Origin: Ilex aquifolium
Taxonomy: Eukaryota; Streptophyta; Magnoliopsida; Aquifoliales; Aquifoliaceae
Reading direction: 5' to 3'
Assembly (NCBI GenBank): GCA_951799425.1
Contig: OX637391.1
Span: 18,524,551 to 18,588,550 of the forward strand
DNA: 64,000 bases
The notes under the pieces: model-generated
What the model was told of the DNA's origin: nothing
Databases searched by the model: none
The model's input: the letters and a program-made list of their open reading frames with translations, nothing else
Position numbers and translations under genes: made by a program
In this document: positions 1 through 11,729 of the stretch, piece after piece
Numbering within the stretch: position 1 is the stretch's first letter
How the letters are laid out: each line of letters starts with the position of its first letter

Positions 1-359
1 AATACCTGCAGAGACATATCTTAAGGTGGTATCAACTCAAGAAGTACGACCTCTCCACGGTAACTCTCCACTTTCTTTATAAAGATGGGTGAAGACCCAA
101 TGGTAGGAGGGCCTCAAGTATGAGCACCTCGGCTCCATACTCCACACACACACCTATATTATTTTCCTAGTTTTGTACACTAGCATATTCATGTGTTGAT
201 TGCAATACTAACTTAGGCATCGGAGGGGCCTCCCCTGGCGCTATGTCGGGGGTCCCTCTAACCTCTCTTTGATTTTGTAGCTCATGGATTTGGTGATACT
301 CGATGACCAGGGGTGCACCTCAACTCATTTCATTGATTGTGCAAATTTTTGCCCGTACA
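1..359 (+). repeat. Partial 5' LTR of the outer element
   Basis: Aligns to 27,042-27,405 with scattered substitutions and small indels, and ends ...gcccgtaca at 359. The start of the LTR lies before the window. Confidence 0.9.
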
Positions 360-362
360 ATT

Positions 363-380
363 TGGCGCCGCCTGTGAGAA
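363..380 (+). other. Primer-binding site of the outer element
   Basis: TGGCGCCGCCTGTGAGAA starts three bases after the LTR end. It begins with TGG, as a site pairing with a tRNA CCA end should, and differs at few positions from the E2 site. I could not assign the tRNA. Confidence 0.75.
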
Positions 381-694
381 ACGAAGCAAGTGTGTCCTCA
401 AAATCTTTGTATCTCCAGTCCATGAGCACTGCCTAGTCCTTGTTATTATTCGTCCATCCTCGTACCTTCAGACTTGTTCAATACATGAAGCTTGGATTCA
501 ATTTTCTTGTGTCTATGGTACTCGGTCTTTGCTGCAAAATGATTGACTACACTAGTTCAATCTTGCAAAACCCCACCATAAAGAAATGGTACACACAAAA
601 AGGACATGCCATGGACTTTTTACAGTAAGTTGTGTTGACTTGTCCTCTAGTGCAAGGGGACATCCTGCCACTACAATGCTCAGTCCCTATCAAA
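381..694 (+). other. Outer-element 5' internal sequence, no gene seen
   Basis: Non-coding leader of the outer element between its primer site and the E1 insertion. The short ORFs here have no recognisable product. Confidence 0.6.
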
Positions 695-699
695 GCTAG

Positions 700-1432
700 T
701 GCATGGGAGAATTCCTGCAATGAATAGAGATAGCGATCCGCTGAGTGATGAACCTGAAACAACCAAAAGGTTAGGAAAGGGGCCGGGTGAACACCCAGCT
801 GATCCCCTCCGAAGCTTAAATCAGTAGGCGTTGGAGGCTTTAGCACAATTTTTCTCAGTTTAGTTTGCGTACCTTTGTTCATCTTTCTGAGGAGTATTTA
901 TACCTAGACTAGCAATGAGTGCATGAGCTTTGAGTCTCTTCACGACATTTAATGACTTGCACTCTTATATATGCACGATGAGTGTCATCCACTCAGATTC
1001 TTATGACTGATTCACTCAGGCGATAGAATGATTGCTCGGGGCACGCTGAGTACTTATAACCCTATCTCTGGTCATTTAAGTACATCTGATCGGTGCTTGA
1101 CACCTATTCCCGAGTGTTTACTGCTCGGGACCAAAGACCTCGGGGTTTCCCGAGAACATCGGGTCAGCGTAATAGCCATTAATGCTTTGTAATGATGCCT
1201 ATCAGTGCGGGTCTCGAGGACACAGAGGCTCATTAATAGTCCTGTCACAGTCACTCAAGTTCTCATTAATGAGCAGTCACATCCTCTTTAATGTTGGGTT
1301 CAATCGGCTATCCTCGGCTTCTCTGAGTCATTACTCCTCGGCGCCTTCTCCCGGCGCTTTTTGAATTCCATAACGGCTGCATCTATCCATGTGTCAGCTT
1401 GGGGGCTGCTGAGCCGCCTGACGTCCCCGTCA
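700..1432 (-). repeat. E1 3' LTR
   Basis: Pairs with 11,730-12,461. It starts TGCATGGG, ends ...CCGTCA, and is followed by a reverse polypurine tract (actgccccccagcc, 1,433-1,446). The two LTRs differ at dozens of sites, so E1 is clearly older than E2. Confidence 0.9.
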
Positions 1433-1602
1433 ACTGCCCCCCAGCCTCCATTTTCCTTGCGACGTGGGACAAGTGGCGCATGGGGGGTGGAGGCTTCCTG
1501 AGCACGCTTGGATTATAGGGGCGGTTACTTGCAAGTCTGGCGCTGTTTTTTTCAAATTTCCACTTGATGATCTGCCTCTTCGATTCCCGCCCTGTTGCAG
1601 TG

Positions 1603-1610
1603 TATAAATA
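1603..1610 (+). promoter_or_regulatory. TATA box for the E1 antisense-side gene
   Basis: TATAAATA lies about 200 bases before the ATG at 1,810 and outside the LTR. It faces away from the LTR and reads the + strand, so the antisense-side gene appears to have its own promoter. Confidence 0.55.
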
Positions 1611-1809
1611 GGGGATTGCTTGGCTGTTTATAGACTTTGAATCCTCAAATTCTTGATCAACAATCAACTCTCGAGCGCTTCTTTACTCCTCCGCGCGACC
1701 ATTCTTATTCCCTCGAGCACTTCCTTCGAAGATCTTCAGCCTATAAGTACTTCCCACAATTTCTCCTTCATCTTCCCATTCTTCTTCTACATTTCTTCAA
1801 AACTTATCT

Positions 1810-3678
1810 ATGGCTAGAATACGAAGAATCTTAGTGAAAGAAACTGTTAGGCCTAGGGATACTGGTAGGTTGAGGAGAACCGAAGTAAAATATAGTAATC
1901 TCCAATGTTTTAGGGCTAGGTACAACATTCCTGAGCTTGTTTATACATTCGTCTTCGATTCTAGGTTCCACATGACTGATATAGGGAGTGTATAACTCAT
2001 GCCCTTCTTCACCAAAGCCATTATGGAAGGGGGAGTCAGGTTCCCTCTGCTTCACCTCCTATTAAGGGTACTCATGCACTTGAGGCTCTTCCCTCTTCAG
2101 TGTTGTATAAGCTTTTTCAGAATAGTCATGGGCGTAGTCGCCTTAAACGCTCGGCTGGGGGTAAACTTGGGGGTAGATGAAATATTGTTTTGCTAGGACT
2201 TGAAATTAGTTGGTGGGGACAGATACTACCTTCAGGTTCGGGACCCCTCTATGTAATTGGTAACTCACATGTCGGACTCGGACAAGGGGTATGTCCAGGA
2301 TCTAATCATGCTCGACGGCAATTGGGAGAAAGGAGATGAGCCCGATTATGATGGATTATACTGCCCCAAAGTGTCGAGGAGTCCAGGTGTGTATTGCACA
2401 TACTTTGCCACCGTTCGACTCTTATTTCCATTACTGACCTTATTTCTGGTTTCTTCTCGCAGACAGATACAAGGTCGACACTGCTCAACCCTTGAAGTCT
2501 GAAGTAGCGTTGAAGGACTTGATCAAAGTTTGGTTCCATAATCCAGCCGATCCCTTTGGTCAAGCAGTTCACGTATTGCTCGGCTACCACCCAACCTACA
2601 CTAGGTTTTCACAGATTCCTCCGCCGTTCGACCCTTCAATATGGGATGACAACTCTTCTGAGGAAGAGGAAGAAGATCTAGAAGCCGACCCCGACCAAGA
2701 CACCGAGCGCACGCCTTCTCCAGACGAAATGTTTAACTTCCCTCCCATCACAGCGGATAGCCTTGAAGCTGCCTCTTGGGGGCTGGTGAGCCGTCTGGCA
2801 CCGCCTCGATCGTCATGCCCCCACCTCCTCTACCGCGTCGATAAACACCGCCTCCACCACCGCAACGGCAACAAGTGCCACAAGATCCAGTGATCCCCCT
2901 GAGGGACCAGCACCGATGACGACACCAAGGCACTCCCTCGCACCGGGCCGACGAGTGGCAGAGGGACCACCGTAGTAGAGAGCTCGAGTCCTCCACCGAG
3001 CACCGGGTGAAACAACGCCTGCCGAGCTGTCACCAAGAGGGGCTATCCTGGAATGAGTTATTCAACACAACTTGGTGGTAAGTACGCCGACTCCCTTCCT
3101 GATCTTAACCTTTTACTCTTTTGATCGTTTGGCCTTTTCTAACTTCTGTTCTTTTTTCTTAGGCTTGCTAGCAGATGGGGGTCATCATTGATCGCTTTTG
3201 GGAATACAAGAGCAAAGCCAATGAGGCCCGGGCCGAACTGGCCCGAAAAGATGAACATATCCTTCGAGTGGAGAGAATGGTCGGCGATCAAACTAGGCAT
3301 ATCATCGACCTGATCCGCAAGGCCTAGGCTCTTACTACCGAACTAGACAAGGCAAAGGCAGCCAAGACAGAGGCAACGAAGAGAATGGAGGATGCGGAGC
3401 TCAGAATTTTCATCGCCGAGGCGAAGCTGCTTGAAGCCGAGGCTAACTGTGATGCCCTGACTTCAAAAGTGGAAGCCCAGGAGAGAGAGAGAGAGAGGGC
3501 TGGGGAGTTCGAGAGAACCTAGAAGGCGTGTATGGACCTGTACTTGAAGTGCCAAGATCAAATGGTCCCAAAGTAGGCTCGTCTTTTTTTTCAATGCATA
3601 GTCTGCTCAGGGAGCCCGAAGTCAGGGATGTCCCCGAAGTGCAGCAAAGCACCGAGCCTGCTTCAGAAGGAATAACCT
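1810..3678 (+). pseudogene. E1 antisense-side gene (putative gypsy-type transposon domain plus coiled coil), decayed
   Basis: Homologous to the intact E2 gene at 17,008. Shared stretches include GVRFPL, FFRIVMGV and, in exon 2, LLGY-P-YT. Exons are 1,810-2,386, 2,463-3,077 and about 3,163-3,678, with GT-AG introns (2,387-2,462; 3,078-3,162, donor gtaagt). Intron 1 falls in the same codon phase, after SPG, as in E2. Stops break exon 1 at 1,993, 2,194 and 2,254, exon 2 at 2,891, and exon 3 at 3,325 and 3,520. Exon 3 encodes a charged, Lys/Glu/Ala-rich coiled coil. The N-terminal part resembles the plant family annotated as putative gypsy type transposon (Transposase_28, PF04195), assigned from memory of the family. 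Function unknown. Confidence 0.8.
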
Positions 3679-3679
3679 A

Positions 3680-4556
3680 AGGAGTAGGGGGGACAGAAGA
3701 CAAAAATGTATTGATCACCCTTAGTGACGGTTCTGAATAGGAACAACAGTCCTCCCCTCGGCTCCCATCCCCATCTCTCCCGAGCCACAACAGCGATCTC
3801 CCGATTCCTGATACTCCCGTCTTTCATCCAGGGGGCTCAAGACAGAACTTGATGACATACTTGGCGTCGGGGAGGGCTCGCTGAGGTAGTGGGGTATGCT
3901 CGTCGGAAACCCAGATGAGCAGGCCGATCCAGAAGGCCCAAGCGATACTTAGCTTTTTTGCTTTTTGCTTTTTTGTGAATTCTCATTTGTATGCTTGAGG
4001 GGACGCAAAGCCCCTTTTCCTTTAATCAATGAAACTTTTATTTTCTCCATTATAATCTTCGTCTTCATAAGTTTATTTCATTCTTCTGACATGTTTTGCT
4101 GATCCCCGAACCTCCAAGTTCATAAAGTTAAAATGTAGAAGTATTTGGGACTTGCCTCGCTCAGAGCCTTGTACGTAACGATCAAGCCCAAGGCTCGTTG
4201 ATTCTCTTTAGGGTGGTGCTCCAAGGTGGTCTTACCCTTCTCGGGGCCGTGCCCCTAACGACTGATCCCAAGGCTCGTGTTAAATCCTTTTTGAGGGCGG
4301 TGCTCCAAGGGTGGAGTCTTACCCGTCTCGGGGCCGTGCCCCTAATGACCGAGCCCAAGGCTTGTGTTAATTCATTTTTTAGGGTAGTGCTCCAAGGGTG
4401 GAGTTTTACCCCTCTCGGGGCCGTGCCCCTAACGACCGAGCCCAAGGCTCGTGTTAATTCCTTTTTGAGGACCAAAGCCTTGGAGTCAACTTAGTGGTAA
4501 TATTTCTTCAAATTTGATACATTCCAAGGTCGGTTTACATCATTCTTATCCATGTC
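3680..4556. other. E1 non-coding region between the antisense-side gene and pol
   Basis: The ends of the + strand gene and of - strand pol converge here. Apart from the tandem array at about 4,183-4,475 I see no gene. Confidence 0.6.
4183..4475. repeat. Tandem array, period 84-87 bp, about 3.3 copies (E1)
   Basis: The block containing gctccaagg, ctcggggccgtgcccctaa and cccaaggctcgtgttaa recurs, with ctccaagg at 4,219, 4,303 and 4,390. It gives long ORFs on both strands, which are repeat artefacts. Arrays in the 3' untranslated part are known in Tat/Ogre-type elements. Confidence 0.85.
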
Positions 4557-5552
4557 TTATAGTCTATATGCCTCTGTGCCCCCTACATCGATTACTTTAT
4601 AAGGGCCTTCCCAATTGGGGCTGAGTTTTCCATCGGTGGGTTCTCGAGTATTGCCCACAACTTTACGCAACACTAAGTCCCCTAGTTGAAAGCTCCTCGT
4701 TCGGACCTTCTTTTGGTTCTGCCTTGACAACTCTCCTTGGTACTTTGCTAGCCTGATAGATGTCAGTTCTCTTCTTTCTTCGGTCAAATCAAGATCCCCG
4801 GCTAGTGTCTTATCATTGTTTCCTGACTCAAAGGCTTGACTTCTTATGGTTGGGAGTCCTACCTCCAAAGGAATGACAGCCTCGACTCCATATGTCATAG
4901 CGTACGACGTTTCGCCTGTAGAAGTCCTCAGGGTAGTCCTATACGCCCACAACACATTGAGTAACTCCTCGGTCCATTTACTCTTTGCTTTTTCTAACCT
5001 CTTCTTGATTCCGGCCAACACCGTCTTATTTGAAACCTCAGCCTGTCCATTACTTTGTGGGTATGCTGGGGTTGAATAATAGTTGCGTATTCCAAATTTC
5101 GAACAGAACTCCCTGAACGGACCATTGTTGAATTGAGTGCCGTTGTCCGAGATGATGGCCCGAGGGATTCCTAACCGAGTAATAATGTTATGCCATACAA
5201 ATTTCTTTGTTTCGACATCCCGAATACGACTCAGAGGCTCGGCTTTGATCCATTTTGTGAAATAGTCAGTGGCCACTAGGAGGAATTTTTTGTCCAAAGG
5301 GGCCTTTGGGAGAGTCCCTACAATATCCATGCCCCACTGAGAGAATGGTCAGGGATTTGTCAATGAGTTCAAGTCTCCCGCCAATTGTCGGATTATGGGA
5401 GCTAATTTCTGACACTTATCACATTTCTGAACGTAGCTCTTGGCATCATTCTGCATGTATGACCACCAATACCCCTGAGACATCACTTGGTGTGCGAGGG
5501 ATCTTCCTCCTGTATGACTCACACATACACCCTCATGAACCTCATGGAGCAA
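4557..5552 (-). pseudogene. E1 integrase
   Basis: The zinc-binding part is read from 5,552 (HTGGRSLAH...CDKCQK) and the catalytic core from 5,330: DIVG for the first Asp, SDNGTQF for the second, SNGQAEVSN for the third residue, Glu. The C-terminal part includes RSFQLGDLVLRKV and NWEGPYKV. The two parts are in the same frame, separated by one TGA where relatives have Trp before the first catalytic Asp. All three catalytic residues are retained here, unlike in E2. Integrase would insert the cDNA into the genome. No chromodomain is visible, as expected for Tat elements. Confidence 0.88.
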
Positions 5553-6635
5553 AGGCTATATTTTATCCTCGGGAACGCATAGTAAATGTGGCCCCGAGAA
5601 AGATCTCTTATATAACTTGTGATCAGAGATATCCAGAACCTGAAAGCCATGGGTTTGATCTTCCTAGCGTCTTTGAGATCCTCGGGGAGTACTCTTTCCA
5701 TCAAATATTTGATTATGGGGTCCATCCAACTTGCAGACATTTTTTGGACTTGCGTCGACAGTACCTGCTCGGCCTTTGTGTCTCTTATTCTCGGACTCTC
5801 CCTGTTTTCAATGATAATACGCCGAGTCACCTCCGAGGCGAAGGCCAAGGTGAGATAGGCCAGCGCATCAGCATGGGTATTATGATCTCTTGAAATCTGA
5901 GACACTTCTACATTTTCCAACTTCTCGATCTTCGACTTTGCCTTTTGATGATATGCCCTCATCCTGGCATCCCAAACTTCAAAGTCGCCATTGATTTGAT
6001 TTACTACCAACTGAGAGTCGTAGTAAATATGGAGGTGTCTAACCCCGACTGAGTACACAATATCGAGTCCTGCTAGTAGCGCTTCATACTCGGCCTCGTT
6101 ATTAGATGCTTTAAATCCCAATCTGATAGCTCGCTCCACTGTGAATCCTCCGGAACTGGCCAACACTACACCTAATCCTTTCCCCCTTGTGTTCAAGGAT
6201 CCATCTGCATGTAGGCTCCAAAACGTCGTTGTCAATAGCCGTCAACTCTTCTTGTGGAGGCTCGAACGCAGAGAACTCGGCAATAAAATCAGCAAGAATC
6301 TGCCCTTTGATGGAAGTACGGGGTTTGTATATTATTTCGAATTCTTCGAGCTCCACAACCCACTTGGAAACCATTCTAGATATGTCGACTTTATGAAGAA
6401 TGGGATTGAGGGGCCGATCGGTCAAGACTTCTATGGTATATGCTTGAAAGTAGTGTCTGAGTTTCCTTGCTGAGACTATCAATGGTAGTATGAGCTTTTC
6501 CATTGACAAGTATCTGGTCTCTGCATCAAGCAAGGTCTTGCTCACGAAGTAAATAGGCCTTTGCACCCCCTCATGTTCCCTGACCAGAGCACCACTAATT
6601 GCTCCTTCCGACATAGATAAGTAGAGGTTCAGCAC
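5519..6635 (-). pseudogene. E1 RNase H and second (archaeal-type) RNase H
   Basis: The 6,111-6,635 segment carries the usual gypsy RNase H (YLSMSEGAISGAL, PIYFVSKTLLDAE, KLRHYFQAY, LTDRPL). The next segment, in another frame, carries a second RNase H (HADGSLNTRGKGLG, KASNNEAEYEALLAG, DSQLVVNQINGD, HNTHADALA). The second copy matches the additional RNase H known from plant Tat elements. A frameshift separates the domains, and a further frame change leads into integrase. A run of G at 6,662-6,680 marks the upstream damaged junction with RT. Confidence 0.85.
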
Positions 6636-6680
6636 TTCACCCTCTGTTGGGACAGATAAGGTGGGGGGGGGGGGGGGGGG

Positions 6681-7773
6681 AGGGGACCTCAGGTACTCTT
6701 TAATCCCCTTAAGTGCTCAATCACATTCTTCATCCCAAGTCCCTTTTGCCACTCTCTTGAGCATTGCGAATAATGGTTTGCACTTGTCCGAGGACTTGGA
6801 GATGAATCGGTTGAGGGCTGCTTGCATTCTGGTCAATTTCTGAATGTCTTTGGTAGTCTTCAGCACCTGGATACTCTGCACGGCCTGCACCTGCTCGGGG
6901 TTTGCTTCTATGCCCCTATGTGTGACCAAGTACCCCCAAAATTTGCCCGAGCTTACCCCAAAAGCACACTTCGAGGCATTAAGCTTCAGTTCGTATCTTT
7001 GGAGCAAAGCGAACGAGGTCCCGGAGATGGTCTGAGCCCTTTACGCTCTTCACGAGCATGTCATCAATATAGACCTTCATGGTGACACCGAGTTGTTGCT
7101 TAAAAATCTTGTTCATCAGACGTTGGTAAGTGGCACCAGTATTCTTCAGCCCGAACGACATTACAATATAACAATAGATCCCTCAGGGTGTGATGAACGC
7201 TATCTTCTCTTGATCTGATTCATGTAAGGGAATTTGATGGTATCCTGCCTGAGCATCCATGAAAGAGATACGTTCATGACCCGCGGTCGCATCTACGAGC
7301 TGATCAATCTTTGGAAGTGGATACTCGTCCTTGGGACATGCCTTATTCAAGTCCGTGAAATCCACGCAAACTCGCCATTTTTTGCCTTTCTTCTTCTCGC
7401 ACACCGTGTTAGATAATCATTTGGGGAAATGCACTTCTCTGATGGACCCTGCCCCCAGTAACTTGTCTACCTCTTCATCCACTGTCTGTGCGAGATGGGG
7501 CGCCGTTCTTCGAGCTTTCTGTCTTACGGGTTTGAAGAATGGGTCCACATGAAGTCGATGACTCATTACCTTGGGACTTATTCTCGTCATTTCGGCTTGG
7601 GTCCATGCAAAGACATTGGCGTTTTGGCATAGGAAGCTTATCATGTTAGACTTCTCAGCGCTGCCTAGTGAAGCCCCTATTAAAAAGAATCTCTCCTTGT
7701 TCTGGGGATTTAGAAGAATTTTGACCAGGGCCTCCGCGGAATGATCGGCTGGTTTCGTAATGGGGTCATCCAC
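6681..7773 (-). pseudogene. E1 reverse transcriptase
   Basis: Read from right to left: linker from 7,773; RT fingers and palm (RVCVDFTDLNKACPKDEYPL, FMDAQAGYHQIPL) at 7,183-7,404; SFGLKNTGATYQRL and the catalytic YIDD at 6,979-7,161; thumb (KLNASKCAFGVSSGKF) at 6,717-7,007. A TGA replaces a conserved Trp near 7,414, another stop follows PFGLKN-side sequence near 7,183, and a frameshift lies near 7,000. The enzyme would copy element RNA into DNA but cannot be made in full from this copy. Confidence 0.88.
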
Positions 7774-8586
7774 ACCAGGCCGACCGAATTGTGATTGCTA
7801 TTTAGCCACCACCGCCTCAGGATCACGATCTTGGGCTCGGCCACTGACCCCAGTCTTCACTGTAGCATACTAACAGCTTTTTGATGATGCTTGATCGCCA
7901 CGAATCACCATGACACCCCTTGGAGTGGGAAACTTGATCTTATGATGATAGGATGAATGCAATGCCTTCATTGCATGTAAGCATGTCCTGCCCATGATGG
8001 CATTGTATGGAGAATCGAAGTCTATCACCAAAAATTACACTGGGACGGTGACAACTCCGGCATTAACCATGAAAGTGATCTTCCCGAGGGGGAGGGCGCA
8101 TGAACCATTAAAACCTACGAGAGGGGTTTGTACGGGTTTCAAGTCTTTCTTGTTGAATCCCATTTTGTGAAAGATATTGTCGTACATGACCTCAGAGGCG
8201 CTACCCGAGTTCACCAAGATACTCTTGACATCAAACTTGTCGATCCAAAGAGTGATTACGAAAGCGTCTTCATGCGGGAGTACTAACCCACCTAGGTCGG
8301 CATCGAAAAAGTGGATAGTCTCGGCGTCAGGCCGCGACCTCTTAGACGACTACTCCCCATACCTGTTTTCCTCCACCTTCACTACTTAGGAGACCCTCTG
8401 GAGGTCGGCCCGGAGGGAATTATACGTCGGTCTCTCAACCGTGCAAGCATGTATTACTTCAATCACGGTCGCCGCTTCCTGAGAAGCGTCGACCCCTCCT
8501 TGCACCGAGCCTCTTATGGGCTTACTTTCAATGAACTCCCCGAGATGCCCATCTCGGATCAATTACTCAAGGAAGGACTTGTATAA
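7774..8586 (-). pseudogene. E1 protease and gag-pol linker
   Basis: The segment 8,035-8,217 reads VNSGSASEVMYDNIFHKMGF and DLKPVQTPLVGFNG, which aligns with the E2 protease (DPGSSSEIMY; DLKPSNTPLVGFSG). The catalytic Asp of the D-x-G motif is Asn here, so this copy would be inactive even if translated. The frame is the same as upstream gag-side sequence but is interrupted by stops. Confidence 0.8.
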
Positions 8587-9285
8587 TCTACAATCTTCAG
8601 TCAGATTCCCCACATCCCGATGATAAGAACACCGAGATGTCGAATCCCTCGAGGATGGGACTTCTTGCATCTTTGGTGGCCACTTGAAGAAAGGCTGCCC
8701 CTTTATCTTGTGCAACATCTTATAAATGGGTTCTTTGAAGATCGTGTTCACCACTTGAAAAGACAAATGACTCAGAGCCAGGATTGGTGCCCCTCTCCTC
8801 GCGGGTGGTTCCTTCTCCCTTTTCCTCGGCACTAGACCCTATTCTCAGGCATCGTTGACTCTTTCTCCACCCTGGTGTACTTGTTTATCCGATCCATCAG
8901 GTCTTTCATATCTCCCGGAGCCCGACTAGTAAGAGATCGGTACAGGTTGGTATCTCGGGACAATCCCATCCGAAATGTCACTGAATCCATGGCCTCCGAG
9001 CATGCCTCGACCTCATTAACTTCCTCCCAGTACCTAATCGCGTACTGTCGAAGGGACTCTCCACTCCTCCGTTTGAGTGTTAGTAATGCGCCGATGTCTT
9101 TTGGTCTCTTACTGCTGGTGATGAATCGAGCCACAAAGAGCTCGGTCATTTGCTTCCAAGACCTGATACTCTTAGGAGCCAAGCTCTCATACCACTTCAT
9201 CGCAGTGTCCCCTAAGCTCATGGGGAAAACTCGGCATAATAGTCTTTGATCGGTGTCGTAAATCTACATCAGCTGCTTATACTAT

Positions 9286-10929
9286 TGATTAACCCTAATT
9301 AATGCAAAATATAATTAAGTTAATAGGTCAATTGTGTAATTAAATAAAGTTAAACTAGTCAAAATAAATCTAATTAGGGTTAATGTGTGAATTAAGGATA
9401 ATGCATTGATTGTTGTTCTTTTCAGGGTTTTATGCGTCAAAACTACAAACTACTGGGGAGCCAATTATCAAAGCATGGGGAGCCAATTATCAAAGCATAG
9501 GGTGTCAATTATTAAAGCTCAAAACAAAGGGAGATCAAAGAGTAAATCAAGATTTTCTTAATATTTGTAAATGACATCTTTTAGAATATACTCTCTTGAT
9601 ATTTGTAAAATGCACCTTTTGAATGCCTATAAATACCACCCCTTAGGACTTGTAATCTTACAATCTTTCTCTTATATCATTTCTCTTGTAAAGAGCATTT
9701 GTTTCTAGTGGAAAACACTCCAAAGGTCTTGATTGCTTTCTTGAATCATCTTTCAAGTATTATTGCTTTATTTACTTTCTTGCATTATTGTTTTCTTTTA
9801 TGTTATTATTATCTCTTGGTTGTGGATTACCCACCAAGTAGTTATTTTTTTCTTTTTATTATTTCTTGGTTGTGGATTACCCACCAAGTAGTTATTGCTT
9901 TCTTTTATGTATTATCATCTCTTGGTTGTGGATTAAACACCAAGTAGTTATTGCTTTCTTTTATATTATTGCTTTCTTTTATTGTATTATCATCTCTTGG
10001 TTGTGAATTAAACACCAAGTAATTATTGCTTTCTTTTAATTTAAGTATTGTTTTCTTTTACTTCCATTGTTGGAGCTTCCTTCTTCCCTTAGAGGAGTGA
10101 AACTCTTCCACTTTTCTAGAGCTTTACCAAAGCCGTGAAGGGTGGAACGTGATTCACTCATTCTTTGTCGAAGATCGGCCTTCTTGTTGTAATATGTCAA
10201 AGTTATATTGATGCATTTCTTTTACGGTTAGCTCTAATATTTATTTCTTTATAATGTCTTCTTGTTATATTGTTGTACTTACCTTTACCATGAGTAGCTA
10301 GAGTTTTAGTTGGCTAATCCAAGGGAGACCTCCTCTTGGGTTTTCCAATTCAACTCATTTTCTTTCCTCTCTCAGTGTACGATGGTTCGGTTTGACTGGG
10401 TTGAGGGTGGATAAGTTGGTGAGTCTTTGATATTCCGTAGGCCTAGTCACGGTTTATGCTTAGATAGTGACCCATCTTATCCCTAGCTTCCCACGAATCA
10501 ATCGTTCATCTATAAACCCTCGGAGGAAGGTTTCGAGTTGATTGGGCATTCCCATTGGAGTGAATTCTTTGGATTAGCCAACATTTGTTTTCATTTTATT
10601 TTCATTCACAACACTCACAAAACTCAAACAAAAGATTTTACATTTTTCCTTTTTGACAAAATCACCTTCATACACTTGAACTTTCCTTCCCTGAGGAGAC
10701 GACCTTGGAATACTTTTCCAAGTAAAACACGACACGCAAAAGACTCCTTGCGCTTGGGGAGCACTTTTGTTCACACACACACACACATTTCATTGATTCC
10801 ACCATTCCGTTGCCCTTTCTTTTGACATCATTCCAAGGGAAAGTGACACTTCCCTTCATCCATACATCATATATACATCATTGAGGGAGATGTTAAGAGG
10901 TTAGGAACAACAAAGGTTTTTACCAAGCA
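9286..10929 (+). mobile_element. Solo LTR, Athila-like, inside E1 gag
   Basis: Starts TGATTAACCCTAATTAATGC, the same terminus as the Athila LTRs at 49,365 and 59,137 read in coding sense, and ends ...ACCAAGCA. It is flanked by the 5-bp TSD actat (9,281-9,285 and 10,930-10,934). TATAAATA at 9,628-9,635 agrees with the + orientation. No partner LTR or internal region is present, so this is the usual product of LTR-LTR recombination. It belongs to a related but different family from the 49-60 kb element. Confidence 0.88.
9810..10040 (+). repeat. Short tandem repeats in the solo LTR
   Basis: A unit with ctcttggttgtggatta and caccaagtagttatt recurs about four times, starting near 9,813, 9,863, 9,919 and 9,993, downstream of the TATA box. 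Confidence 0.8.
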
Positions 10930-11710
10930 ACTATCGCATATGGCTCTTGGGATCTGTTCTCCAGTCATAAACCTTGAATCGGGGGACAGTGAACTTCTTC
11001 GGCATTTCGGTCTCCCAAATTTTCTAAAGAAAGGGGAGATGATTTGTTCATCCTCCTTGGGGTATGGTCTTTGGTGCTTAGCGTCCAAGCATTTTCGGAG
11101 ATCCTCCCAGGGCCTCACTTTTCTAGGCCCCCTTGTAGTTGAATCCGTGTGGGACTCAGTCGTCGTGGCACCTTCTGATAATCTATGGTGGAGATCCCAC
11201 CGAGAAAGGCCAGCCCTGCGCCAATCCCCTTCTGATCTCTCCTCGGGAGCAGGCATTCCCCAGCTCCGGGGGTTACGATTCTCACCTAGGTGCCTGTGTA
11301 AGCTCCTCCCCGGGGCATCCAGCCTTTCCCCCCTGGAATCATCTCGGCCGATACTTCTGTCTTCACACCTGCTGCTTCGCTAGCTGGCACTTCCCGATTG
11401 CTCGAAATCATCGAGCCGATTCTGCACCTTGGCATTATCCTTCTCAAGTTGCCTAAGGCGGTTTCCCATCCGTTTTTCCACCAACTCAACGATTTCACGA
11501 GCCAAAAGGCCTTGCCCCCCAAGGCCTTGATCCACAGGGAACGTTCGCTATAAGGCATGCTCGCCTCCATCTGACTTGCTCAAGGAGTCTGACTCAGTGA
11601 CTGCTGGGAGCCGATTAGCTTCCGCATTTCTCATGCGGAGGCTTCCCCCCTATCACCTTGAGATCGTTTGTTCACCATGATTCAATCGCTATGGGAAAAG
11701 TTCGTATCTT

Positions 11711-11726
11711 TCGACAGACGACATCA
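11711..11726 (-). other. E1 primer-binding site
   Basis: On the - strand it reads TGATGTCGTCTGTCGA, three bases downstream of the 5' LTR. It aligns with the E2 site (TGGCGCCGTCTGTGGGA) with several substitutions. Confidence 0.65.
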
Positions 11727-11729
11727 AAT

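Larger units (their letters stand above)
8563..11570 (-). pseudogene. E1 gag, split by a solo LTR
   Basis: The N-terminal part lies at 10,935-11,570 and the rest at 8,563-9,280. Removing 9,286-10,929 and one actat joins a reading equivalent to the E2 segment ending HIRHFRQLM, here HMR-stop-YKQLM, so gag was continuous before the insertion. The main gag domain includes MSLGDTAMKWYESL and FVARFITSSKRPKDIGALL. The zinc-knuckle-like motif CSYHRDVGNLTEDC has Asn where E2 has His. Two stops lie next to the junction, and frames change elsewhere. Confidence 0.82.

Noticed and set aside
4182-4494. ORFs of 97-98 aa on both strands
   Set aside because: They are created by the 84-87-bp tandem array, whose unit length happens to keep frames open.
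10574-10859. ORFs around a (CA)n run on both strands
   Set aside because: They lie within the solo LTR and derive from repeat and leader sequence.
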